From Sisyra terminalis (Eukaryota; Arthropoda; Insecta; Neuroptera; Sisyridae), in assembly GCA_958496175.1 (NCBI GenBank), contig OY292280.1, positions 9,362,001-9,426,000 of the forward strand: a stretch of DNA of 64,000 nucleotides, in the 5' to 3' direction. This document shows positions 44,890 to 56,090 of the stretch, piece by piece. Positions within the stretch are counted from its first letter, which is position 1; each line of letters opens with the position of its first letter. Both the position numbers and the translations under genes were made by a program. The notes beneath the pieces were generated by a model that saw only the letters and a program-made list of their open reading frames with translations, was not told where the DNA came from and did not search any database.

Positions 44890-46452
44890 AGGGTCTAGCA
44901 GGATCCACACGGCGAGTTGGCCCCCGAAATAGGAACCTATGTCAAAACTTATGTTAAAATATCGGCTTGATATACAAACAAATTTTTTATACTTTTCGCG
45001 ACCAAATTCCTCTTTGATCTTGAGACATGGGCAAAAATGTCCCCCCGCATAGCTATTTTTCAAAGTTATATATTACAAAAACTAATTATGCTAGAGAAGT
45101 GAAACCAACGCGAGGCTGTAGATTATTTTACAGAGTATATCATATACTTTTTTGAAATTTTAAGAAAAAAAAATTATACAAAGAAATCCAAAAAACAAAT
45201 TAAATATTTTTTTTTATGTGTTATTTGAAAATGACAATCACGAAAAAAATATGTTGTATGCTTCTACATGAGCACTATAACTCATAAAAATTGCGTGAAA
45301 AAATAGTGGGTGCAACACCTTGAAAAAAAATAAAATTTGATTTACGCCTAAAAGTATACCTTGGTTTTATTTTTTTTCCAAGTGTTTCACCAACTTTTTT
45401 TTCACAAAACTTCAATTAAAAATAGGCCACATATAGAAGCAAAACATATATTATTTTCATAATTGTAAGTCTAAGGAAACATAAAAAAAAATTTTTATTA
45501 GTTTTTTTGTTTTTCAATATTTACTCTAAAGATGATTACTTTCAAGATCAAAATAATTGATCCCAAAAAAAAAGAAAAACCAACTACTGTTAAATTTTTA
45601 TTAAAATAAGAATAAAAAAAAATTATCGTCACTGTTATAATTTATTACAACTCGAATATTATGAACCTAAAATAATTTAGTTAGTATCTCATAGGACGCA
45701 TAATTCTGAATAATTATTGTTCATATGAAAAATAACAAATAAAATCTGTTGCATGAGGACAATATCCCACTGTAAAGTTTCTTTTGGAGAATCACAGGAA
45801 TAGCAGAAAATACTGTTGTAATCTTTACCATTCGAAATATAATCATTGTAACTAAAACACAAATATTTTTTTTTATGTTTCCTTAGACTTTCAATTATGA
45901 AAATAATATATGTTTTGCTCCTATATGTGGCCTATTTTTTATTGAAGTTTTGTGAAAAAAAAGTTGGTGAAACACTTCGAAAAAAAATAAAACCGAGGTA
46001 TACTTTTTGGCGTTAATCACATTAAATTTTTTTTCAAGGTGTTGCACCAATTATTTTTTCACGCAATTTTTATGAGTTATAGTTCTCATGTAGAAGCATA
46101 CAATATATTTTTTCTTGATTGTCATTTTCAGAAAACACATAAAAAAAAATATTTCAATTGTTTGTATAATTTTTTTTTCTAAAAATTTAAAAAAAATATA
46201 TGATATACTCTGTAAAATAATCTAAAGCCTCGCGTTAGTTTCACTTCTCTAGCTTAATTAGTTTTTGAGATATATAACTTTGACAAATAACCATGCTGGG
46301 AGACATTTTTGTCCATATCTCAAAGTCAAAGAGGAATTTGGTCGCAAAAAGTATATAAAATGTGTTTGTATATCAAGCCGATATTTTAACATAAGTTTCG
46401 ACATAGGTTCCTATGTGGGGGCCATCTCGCCATGTGGATCCTGCTAGACCCT
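44890..46452. mobile_element. 1.56-kb palindromic foldback element
   Basis: The left end AGGGTCTAGCAGGATCCACA is mirrored at the right end (ATGTGGATCCTGCTAGACCC then T). Arms of roughly 600-700 bases (44890-45600 and about 45860-46452) share ACTTTTCGCGACCAAATTCC, GAAACCAACGCGAGGCTGTA and AAGTGTTTCACCAACTTTTT. The ~260-base centre is unique. The arm sequence is the same family as the tandem array at 13.8-15.96 kb. An exact target duplication was not found (TTTGACTA left, TTACTATT right). CAGGG-type ends would suit hAT. Confidence 0.8.
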
Positions 46453-46650
46453 TTACTATTGAAATCGAAACTAAAGTAAGTGCTTTATAATTACAAAAGT
46501 CATATGAGAACCTAAAGGTTATAAAAATCTATAAACCGGAATATAGGGAACTCAATTCCATAGATCCTACTAGAAGCTTTCCAATCATCTTAACTAAGAC
46601 TACAAGAAACTTAGTAACCCTAAAGTAATATAAAATAAGGTTTTCTAGTC

Positions 46651-46812
46651 CTGCATTGCATTATGGGAAATGTGTGAAATTGTGGCGTCGTCACAAGTAT
46701 GTTTAGAATACTAAATCTTAACCCTTAACTCAAAAGTCCATAGGTGAGTTAGTATTCTAGGCACACTAGAAGTGGTGCTACATTTTAACCAATTTCCCAT
46801 CATGTATTGCAA
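46651..46812. mobile_element. ~160-bp MITE
   Basis: The inverted ends are CTGCATTGCATTATGGGAAA on the left and CTTGCAATACATGATGGGAA in reverse complement on the right. Mirrored inner parts include TAGAATACTAA on the left and TAGTATTCTAG on the right. No internal coding. A target duplication was not resolved. Confidence 0.65.
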
Positions 46813-47014
46813 GATAAACCAGTACAGAAGGGTAAAAAGTGGAACAAAATTAAAGTAGAATGAAACTATTGGAAAAAGAAGAGAATATCAGAGAAATGAA
46901 AGAAAAAATAGTTAACGGGTGATCTGAGCTCTGGAAGAGGGTTCTTAAGCGTAAAAAACGGTTTTTCTCGATTTGCGGAAAAACTACAAATCCTATGGAA
47001 AAAAGTTAGAAAGT

Positions 47015-47047
47015 AAAGTTGTAGATAGTTAAAAGATCTACAACTTT
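47015..47047. repeat. Perfect 12-bp hairpin
   Basis: AAAGTTGTAGAT and its exact complement flank a 9-base loop. Similar short stems are common inside AT-rich foldback elements. It could also cap a transcript, but no gene adjoins it. Confidence 0.7.
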
Positions 47048-47159
47048 TGTATCGAATAGGTATTCGATCACCCAGCTAAGCCTTAAAGTTATCTCAGCTC
47101 TCTTGGGTCACCTGGGCATTATCTGGGAATTATAAATTAAGATCTAATTGGCTGGCTGC

Positions 47160-47480
47160 TGAGATTTATTTTAGAGGCAATCCTTATCAATGGGAACTTG
47201 AAACAAAGCTGGGGATTAATAGTTCTTTTAAGACGCAGCACAGAGTAACTAGGAAAAGAGGTCCCCAGAACAATGAAGAAAAAGATAGGCAAGCTATTCT
47301 TGGGTTTTTTTGAATTTTTGTTCATTTACGATTGTATTTTAGAGGTAGACCTTACCAATGGCAATTAGGGGACCTAGAACCCTAACTGGGGAGCAACAGT
47401 TGATTTAAGATGCAGCACAGAAGAACTGTTTGGAGAAATCCCCAGAATAATGAAGAAAAAAGGAGATGGACAAACTAATC
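47160..47480. repeat. Diverged direct repeat pair, ~170 bp
   Basis: Both blocks (about 47165-47330 and 47335-47480) carry TTTTAGAGG, CAATGGGAAC or CAATGGCAATT, CTGGGGA, AAGA(C/T)GCAGCACAGA and CCCCAGAA(C/T)AATGAAGAAA. The complexity suggests an old transposon segment; I cannot name the family. Confidence 0.6.
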
Positions 47481-47499
47481 TAGCCGATGCAATTATATA

Positions 47500-49720
47500 C
47501 ATGAGTGAGTTAATGCTAGAGTGGTGGAAGTTATATTTCCAATAGTTCTAATTAATGTTTGGAAATAGATCCTAGAATGATTAAACGGTGAAACAAATGG
47601 TGGACTAAGTCCCAACTTTAATATTTAATCCTAAATATTCAGTTGATCCTCGACATAAATTTGGGACTGAGGAATTTACCACATTAGTTCTGGAAGAATC
47701 TAGGGTTTTTCAATATAAAGATACACAAATTTTGACTCCATTTTGACGTTAGTCATCAAGAAATGAAATCAATTTGGAAATAACGATTCGTTACTTTACA
47801 TCAAATAATTGTGTTTCGATGGTTTTTTGATTTATTTTTATGTATTATACTGTTACTTGCGTAAGATTAAAATAAGTGTAAGCATAAGCCTTGTATCTGG
47901 CGTCCTGCTGTGTGCCAATAAAATCATGAACTAAACAAAGGGGGAGCGGTCAAGCACAATGAGAGGAAATATGTTTTAGTGAATTTTTGATTTGAAAAAA
48001 AAAAAGATTGACTATAAAAATTAGGGTTAAGTATAAAGAATCTGGAACATGCCAAAGCCACTAGAACAACTGTAAACAGCAAATCAATCAATTATAAATT
48101 AGTTAAGTAAGCTACAGTTCCTTAATAGTAACAGGTTGAGATTAACGATTGTTGTAAATAAATAAGAGTGAAGTGTATAATTAATAAACGTTTGTGGATG
48201 AAAACGTAATAATATTTTTAAATTAGTAGGTAGATAGAAGATAGTAAGCTTAAAACAATATTACTAATATATGGTAACGTGGATGAAGTCGCGAGAATTT
48301 GCCAGTGTAAACATTTAAAGGTTATTGCACTTGTGTGGAAAATGTATGAAAATTGATAAGAGGTGACAAAAAGGGGAGGAAAATAGCGTTTGATCCAAAA
48401 CTTCATTTGGAAAATTGGTGTAAAAGTTGATTCGAAAGATGAACGGCATGATTTAAGGGTCGTTTTTCTGATTGAGCAAAATTGCAAAGAGGAATCTAGA
48501 ATGACCATTTTATGCACGGCCCCTTATATCTCAAATATCTTGGAATTATATATCAAAGCTGTTGGAGTTAAAAAATTGAACCATTAGAAGTGACAAATGG
48601 AAAGCTGCTGTTACATGTTCGTAAAATGATACATTTTCCTGTTTAAATTGGAAAATTGAAATGTTCTCGTGACGACTGGAAAGAAAAAATGGCGATGAAA
48701 ATCTTCCAATGGCTTTATTGAATTACGCAATCTAATGCCATTTTTGTTGTGAATGTGGAGAGTTGTATGAATTTATCGGGAAACGGGTGCTGCGCTTCGC
48801 TTAAGGAAAAGTGTGGTGAAAAACGTTGCAGATTTTCTTTAATTTAATAATGGAATGTTAAACGAAGATATGAGCGAGAAAAATGAAATCGTCATGTTTA
48901 GTTGTAGCTACAAATCTATGTCTATTGTATGTGTGGAGTTTATGGGGGAAATGGGGGAAAACGAACAGCAAAAATATAAACGGAAATCCTACAAAGAAAA
49001 ATGCAATTTTATTAAGTTATTATGTAGAAATGCTCCTGAGACACATTTTTAATATAACGACATTCTTAACATTCCACTGTTTGTTTGAATTGAAATTTAT
49101 AACGAATATTTTCCTGTATATTTGCTGATTTCATTACAGTTCGTTCTCCATTATTTCGTTGTCTTCTTATCTTTTTTTTTTTTTGTAAATCTACTCATCG
49201 GCTTTTCCTCCACGGTGGCTAATATTTACTCTACGAAACGTTAAGTGGAAAACTCAGATATCAACATTTTTCTCCCATTAATACTAATAGCTTTGGTTGG
49301 AATTTTCACAATAAAATAACGCGAAACCTCTGGATAATGTATAAACTTGTATTATCTACCCCTTTTATGCAAATATTAAAGGATTTCAAGTTTAATTGAA
49401 TGATTGAATTTCAATCATTTTTATTATTCATAAGTGATCGGATAAATTAATCCCTTTCTTCAGATAAATCAACAAAATTTTCAAGTATGCATTTTCCGAA
49501 ATTTTCTTTTGCCAAACGATGAAAAATTGTTCGTAGACGTTAGAATACAATCCGTTATGTTTGAAGCATAATAGTTTAGAAGTCAATAAGTGGATTATTG
49601 CCACGAAACTGAAGGAAATTTGTTAACACTTTGGTAAAATCACAGAAGAAAAAATCATAAAGGAAATCGAAAAAAATTCACTTACAAAGAGAGAAAAAAA
49701 AATGAATTTTTCATGCATTG
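47500..49720. other. Unassigned region with single-copy island (48.6-49.7 kb)
   Basis: The first part is AT-rich with scattered complex sequence. 48.6-49.3 kb is less AT-rich. Several short frames (60-99 codons) overlap on both strands, with no domain recognised. Confidence 0.3.
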
Positions 49721-49724
49721 TTTT

Positions 49725-50310
49725 TTCGCAAATTTTCCAAAAAAGTATCAAAAATCGACATTAAACTATATAAGCTGTACACACACTAATTTTGTCGTTT
49801 GTGAATATCGAATTTTCCATAATAAATGCTTAACATTGTTCATGAGATTTGAAAATTCCAAAAAAAATACTTTCAACACTTTCCATTGTAGCAAACTTTT
49901 CCAAGCTACAAAAATCAAAGCACATACCATAGCTTTTCATACATTGATTTTTATCGTTTGTGAAAATCAATTATTCTAACAGTACATATATAAATTATAT
50001 TTTGTGAAGCAACTTATACTTTTTGCAAATTTTTCAAAAAAGTATCAAAAATCGACAATAAACTATATAAGCTATACACCCACTAATTTTATCGTTTGTG
50101 AAAATCGAATTTTCCATAAAAAATGCTTAAAGTTGTTCATGAGATTTGAAAATTCTAAAAAAAAATAATTTCAACACTTTCCATTGCAGCAAATTTTTCC
50201 AAACTACAAAAATCAAAGCACATACCATAGCTTTTATCACATTGATTTTTATTGTTTGTGAAAATCAACTATTCTAACACTACATATACAAATTATATTT
50301 TATAATATAC
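49725..50310. repeat. 298-bp dimeric satellite, two copies
   Basis: CAAAAAAGTATCAAAAATCG occurs at about 49737 and 50035 (period 298). Each 298-bp unit is itself two diverged halves, both with GCAAAYTTTTCCAA, AAAAATC, ACATTGATTTTTATCGTTTG or TAATTTTGTCGTTTGTGAA, and GAAAATC. The half-unit resembles the ~177-bp monomer at 10.18-10.8 kb, so the two loci are one satellite family in monomer and dimer form. Confidence 0.85.
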
Positions 50311-51161
50311 TTATACTTTACTCTATACTATTAAAGTTCATAACTGCTAAACTATTTTAGCCCAAAAATGGATTCTTTCACAAGTCTCTATGGATGATAT
50401 CCCATCGCTTGGCAAAAGGAAATTTTGGAAAATTCTAAGTTTAAAATATTGAGATATTAAGAGATTATTTTTCAAATTTATCTGATTTTCCTGAACTTTT
50501 TTGGCTAAATTTTCTACACCGTAAAAAGAGTGTACTAATCACAATCGTTTTTCGTTTGGTTAAAACCAGCTGTAAGGTTGGATATGGCGAAATGCGCATT
50601 ATCTTTAAATCAAGCGCTATTCGAGTTTCAAAATGTTTCTTGGGCCAAGAAATATTCAGTTGAGTGGAAAATTTAGCGACGTTAAGTCAACTTCGATTTC
50701 TTTGTACGAAATCACCATCATATTTATTTCAAACAATATATAAACTTGATTAAAATTTTGGATACTTCTTTCAAACATAACTATACTTAATTCAAATATA
50801 AACGAAATTGAATGAATCATTTTATATATTTGGTTTAATTTGCACAGATATTTCAACCAAAAAAAAAATAGTTTTAATAAAATTTTATTTAAAATTAAAA
50901 ATATACTTGGCTAGAAAGTAGGTATAATTTATTAAATAAAGGCTGATTTGGTTTTCATTTCATATATTTTATTAAGGACAAATGTACATAATTATAACAT
51001 ATTTTTAAACAGAACAAAATATGTAAACTGTAATTATTTAATTAAAAGTATAAGTCCGTACTATATTTAAGAACTTTAAAAACTCCTAGCCCATACTATA
51101 AAAAATACAAATAATCATTTATTAGAATAAAATAAAAAATATTATTATATATATAACTTAC
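50311..51161. other. Unassigned stretch
   Basis: 50.33-50.65 kb has moderately complex sequence that may be old transposon coding, but I could not identify it. The rest is very AT-rich. Confidence 0.3.
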
Positions 51162-51230
51162 TTTAATATGAAAAGCAAATCCTCGCTGGCTTTCTTTTGA
51201 CGTAGGTTTCCAATAATTTTTTTATTTGAC
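51162..51230 (-). CDS. Candidate internal exon, 23 codons
   Basis: On the minus strand a 69-base segment sits between a possible acceptor (GAGCCGGTGTATCAG) and a strong donor (AAA followed by GTAAGT). Its phase-0 reading is SNKKIIGNLRQKKASEDLLF and three more residues. The reading stays open upstream of the acceptor. The patch is much less AT-rich than its surroundings. No family recognised, and one exon by itself could be chance. Confidence 0.25.
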
Positions 51231-51589
51231 TGATACACCGGCTCGTGGAGAAACAATAAAAGTTTATAAACATATAAATATTTTAATTTGTTAAAAAATA
51301 ATATATAAACCTCAAAAACTATCAATAAAATCTTCGAACCCCCGACTCATTAAATATACTTTGATCGCGTCATCACCCATTTTTATAAAATACAATACAT
51401 GTAATAATCGTTCAACACAAATTATCCGCTAAAATTTTTTTAATGAATATTAAAATATGTTATTACACTTATTAAAACAATAATTTATAAATAATGTTGA
51501 TACTCACAAGTTAAAATATTAAATGAAAAGCAAAATTCATAGGTTCAAATCGATAAAACCGCTTAGAAAACACAAAGGTAAAGTATAGA

Positions 51590-51690
51590 GGATTCATGTT
51601 TGATCCCGTATTCGACTCGGCAACCCTATCTCTCTCCAGCTCACTGTTTCACTTCAACGACCTAGGTCGGAGCACGGTCATTTCAAAACT
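51590..51690. other. Isolated GC-richer patch
   Basis: CGTATTCGACTCGGCAACCC, CTCTCTCCAGCTCACTGTTT and GACCTAGGTCGGAGCACGGT stand out in AT-rich DNA. Read on the minus strand the patch lies upstream of the candidate exon at 51162-51230 and could be a first exon or promoter, or an old repeat end. Not resolved. Confidence 0.3.
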
Positions 51691-53540
51691 TCAATATAAT
51701 TTCTAATAAAATTATTGAATGATAATTTTAAAACAAAAGAGAGAAGGAGAAGAAGGGATAATTTTTATTAACTGTCGATACTGTTGGATAGTATTTATAT
51801 TTTCTTATAAACGGCATGAACAATAATTGACAATAGTGATCCAACACTATAAGGAACTGTATTGAATATTTCATGTTATGCGCATGAGCAGCTTAGGTAC
51901 ACAAACATAAAATTCCCTAATTTTGATGTGAAATGTGGAGGGGAGTTCACTCAATAACACTTACCATTGTTGTGAATGTATTAGACATTCTATTCAATTA
52001 CGCGTGTTTCTTGACACAAGAAATATAAAATTCTTGATTCAAATCGTTTGGGATTGAATAAAGCAAAATATATTTCACTGAACGTAGATTAGTCAAACTC
52101 CTAAGAAATTCGACCTCAGAATCAAATTTTTTACAGTGTATGCATTTTTCAAATTTTATATACGACGCCCAAATATCTAAATTTAACATTGAAAGAAATT
52201 TTTGTATCCATGAAAATTTTAATAGAAAAAAAATCCAGACAAATGAACATCATTGGGGGTTGAAAAGACTAGAGAAAATGAGATAACCTTAACACAAAGT
52301 TATAATAAGAGAAATGAAGAAAAAAAATAGCAGAAATTCACTTTTATGATTTCAGAGCAAAAATTTTTGTTCAGTATCAAGATTTGTTTATTCAAATTAG
52401 ATTCTTTTTGGGATGTCAACTTAGTTACCGACTTTGTTTCCCTTTTTTTCCGAAGTTGGAAAATGAGAAATGGGAAAGTTTCGAGGCGAACGTTGAACTT
52501 ATAAAATCTTTTCTTCTTTAATAAAATTTATTAGAACGAATAGAAAATAGGCAAATGGGGGAATATGGTGGAGCAAAATTTTAGGGGTAATTTCGATGGT
52601 TTTTTATTATTATTTGGTTGGATTATTTTTTTAACGACCCCCAAACTAACGATGTGTGCCATATGAAACTATCTACATAAGTTAAAAATCCGGAACGCAG
52701 AACCTCAACACGGGGGTAGTTTCGTTTTGAATAAATTCAACGAAACAAACCGGTATGGGGTGGTTTTTGTCTTTTTTTTTATGACTATTGCGTAGATTCG
52801 CCTCTATTATATAACACTATATTATTGTAGGCTATTTTCCTATCCGTCATAACTAGAAACTGGAATATGGTTATCAATTTTATTTGATTTTTTTTGATTA
52901 CTCATCACTACATGTTTGGAATTGTTATGCATAATTTTCCCTTGAATTGCATTTTCCGTTTTCTTTCTCATTTAATTTATATCTATTCATATATAAATTA
53001 TAATTTTTTCAATTCAGTTACTACAAACATAATACAATACGGACATTATGGGGACAATATTTCCGAAAAAATCACGACCAAGGGTCAGCTAAGGATGTTC
53101 CAGGGACAGATGCTTCATTTAAAATGCATCCCTCGAAATAAATTTAGGGATGCTGTAGACAATAAAGGTCCCACTTGTTCTATTTATCGGAATTTCTCAT
53201 AGAAATAGAATAAAAGGAATATGTTTTCATTTTTTTTTTGGTATAATATCTTGACTCTTCTCATCTTCCAACGCCAACGCCTTTTTAGTACTGCACAATG
53301 TAAATTGTGCTGTATTTCTCCCAAAATGAATTGTAATCGAAATATTTAAAAAATCAGTTTATTATTCAAACTTAAATCCAAAAACTTAAATTTCGTATAC
53401 CTTTTCAAATTTTTAAGAAATTTGAGTCCCTTATAAAATATTTACCTAAAATTGGTTTTGATTTTAAAAATTTGGTTTATTGGTACCCTATTCGAAATAT
53501 AATATTTTTTTGAGGGGGGTCATAAAAATTAACTAAAATC
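51691..53540. other. Unassigned stretch
   Basis: AT-rich with a few complex patches (52.42-52.76 and 53.03-53.2 kb). A plus-strand open stretch at 52894-53202 has no recognisable domain and begins in AT-rich sequence. No gene is supported. Confidence 0.3.
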
Positions 53541-53990
53541 GAGGGGTTGAGTCCCAAAAAAGGCATTAAATTCGTCGGGGGAGTTTCTAAGAAGTCACTA
53601 AATCACGAAGGAGTCTCTAAAAAGTCACTAAATTCGCGGGGGGAGTTCTTAAAAGGCACTAAATACCCGGGGGGAGTTTTTTTTAAAAAGTCACTATATT
53701 CGCGGGAGGGAGTCTTTAAAATGTTACTAAATTCACGGGGGGAGTTCTAAAAAGGCACTAAATTCCCGGAGGGGTGTCTTTAAAAAGTCACTATATTCGC
53801 GGAAGGGAGTCTTTAAAATGTTACTAAATTCACGGGGGGAGTCCTTAAATAGTCACCTAGGTCGCAGAGAGGATCCCTAAAAAGTCTCTAAGATCACGAG
53901 GGAGGTGCCTAAAAAGTTTCCAAGTTCTCGAGGAGAGTCCCTAGAAAATCACTAAATTTGCAAGAGGGAGTTTCTAAGAAATCAGTAAAA
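53541..53990. repeat. Minisatellite, ~30-35 bp units, about 13 copies
   Basis: The unit is roughly AAAAAGTCACTAAATTCGCG then GGGGGAGTTTT. Units vary in length by a few bases. A two-to-three-unit block (GTCACTATATTCGCGG then ATGTTACTAAATTCACGG) occurs twice, showing higher-order duplication. Later units (after 53850) decay. The open frame across the first units (53547-53750, repeats of GVSKKSLNSRG) is a by-product of the repeat. Confidence 0.9.
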
Positions 53991-54567
53991 AATATTTTTA
54001 CTTTAACTAAAATTATAAATGCGAATGAAAGTTTTTTTGTTAAATTGATTTTTTTTCGCTGGAAACTGTTATTGCTAACTCTCTGTATTTAATATTGAAA
54101 TAAAATAATTATGAAAACCTTTCAGGATCATTTATTTACAAGATACCGAAAAAATGAGCAAAATCGGACAAGTAGAATTTCATTGATTCAACCTTAAACC
54201 TGCAGGATGATTTTGAATTTTATAAATATGATGATGCTATTTTCTACTGTATTGCACAACTCCAGAGAGTGTTCAACAGTTCAGAAATCGAGGAAATTTT
54301 ACATTTTAGTTGAAAAAATTAGCCGATTCCACGTTATACTTCCTCAAAATTGGTAAATACTTATTTGGGTATATCAGGAAGAAAGGTACCTGTACTGTAG
54401 GTTGCACAAGAAGTTTATTCCACAGAATACCGTAATTTGATTGCAGGAAATAGTCCATAGTTTACTGCTTTAAGTAAATACTACTAATTACTAATTAATG
54501 ATCCGACTAAATATTTTAATGGGATTCGATTGATCATGAAGAAAGCATTGGATTAATACATGAGTAC

Positions 54568-55925
54568 TAGGGTGGGTCAAAAAAATTGATTATTTTTTTT
54601 TACAAGTGACACGGAAAAATTGGTTGCTTGACACCTTAAAAAAATTCTCACCAAGTATGAGCTCTTAATTTTAATAGATCCTCCGCATCGCAATTTTGTA
54701 GTTTTTTCTCAGTCCAATAGAAAAAAATTCATACCTCATCATGTATCGATTGTACAGAAAAATGTTCTGAAAGAACTTTGTAGGAAATTTAATGTTCTAC
54801 AAAAAAGGTATCTTGTATTTTTTCCGTAAGCCTCACCATTTGAAAGATATTAAGGATTTAATTTTGATTATTTTAAGACAAATTTCATTTCTGTTTATGA
54901 ATTTTATAACTCGACAATAAATGACTCTTATACAATGCGCAATACAAATTTTTGTTGGAAATTAACTGCTCTATAAAAATGGTTTCTTATATTTTAAGGA
55001 TTAAATTGACCGTTCAAAAGATATTCATCATCAAACTTTCATGTGTACGGGTTTTAAAAGTTTTTGATGAGATATTCGAAAAATTTCAATTTAATTTATA
55101 ATTTTTGAGAAAATTGACACGAATTTTAGTTTTTATCAACTGAGAAACTTCAAAATATTTTTCAAGTTTTTTTTATGCTTAAGTATATTTGTCTCCATTT
55201 AAAAAAAAAAAATTGTACATTATTTATCGCTTAGTTAAATATTTATTAATAAAAAAAGTAAAGTTATCATTATGCATATATTATGATATATTTCAGTATT
55301 AGAGAAAAACAATGTCCAATTAGTTATAAAAAAGTATTTTATTTCAATTTTCAAACCAGTTTTTGTTGCAAGTTGAGTAATATTTTCGATAAATTAAATT
55401 GAAATTTTTCGAATATCTCATCAAAAATTTTTAAAATCCGTACACATGAAAGTTTGATGATGAATATCTTTTGAACGGTTAATTTAATCGCCAAAACATA
55501 ACAAACCATTTTTATAGAACAGTTAATTTCTAACAAAAATTTGTATTGCGCATTGTATAATAGTCATTTATTGTCGAGTTATAAAATTCATAAACAGAAA
55601 TGAAATTTGTCTTAAAATAATCAAAATTAAATCCTTAATATCTTTCAAATGGTGAGGCTTACGGAAAGAATATAGAATACTTTTTTTGTAGAACATTAAA
55701 TTTCCAAAAAAAATTTTCAGAACATTTTTCTGTCCAATCGATAAATGATGAGGTATGAATTTTTTTCTATTGGACTGAGAAAAAAATACAAAACTGCGAT
55801 GCGGAAGATCTTCCTATTAAAATTTAGAGCTCATACTTGGTGAGAATTTTTTTAAGGTGTCTAGCTACTCATTTTTCCGCGTCACTTGTTTAAAAAAAAA
55901 TAATCGATTTTTTTGACCCATCCTA
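54568..55925. mobile_element. Foldback element with perfect 8-bp target duplication
   Basis: Ends TAGGGTGGGTCAAAAAAATT and TAGGATGGGTCAAAAAAATC (reverse complement of the right) are flanked by ATGAGTAC on both sides (54560-54567 and 55926-55933). Arms of about 550 bases face each other across a ~250-base AT-rich centre. Each arm has AGCTCTTAATTTTAATAG, then TCCGCATCGCAATTTT, and two related blocks 174 bases apart (GGAAATTTAATGTTCTACAA at 54783 and GGAAATTAACTGCTCTATAA at 54957). No transposase. Frames inside are mirror-image shadows. Confidence 0.9.
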
Positions 55926-55939
55926 ATGAGTACTCTATT

Positions 55940-56090
55940 CTACATCTCTGTGATCCAGAGATACTTATAGTTAATATTTTCATTCAAATCTGATAAGTAG
56001 CTATAATAGACACTTGGTACAAGATAAGGATGATTGAGTTAAACTATCTAAGCTTTATTTAGAAGCTTAAATTTTCTAAAAAAAAATAAA
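55940..56090. other. Short unassigned stretch
   Basis: AT-rich; nothing recognised. Confidence 0.3.

Noticed and set aside
44882..46460. Target duplication for the 1.56-kb palindrome
   Set aside because: TTTGACTA and TTACTATT match only if a gap is allowed, so no duplication is claimed.
53547..53750. 67-codon frame of GVSKKSLNSRG repeats as a repeat protein
   Set aside because: Unit length varies by bases that break frame, and later units carry stops. It is a by-product of the minisatellite.
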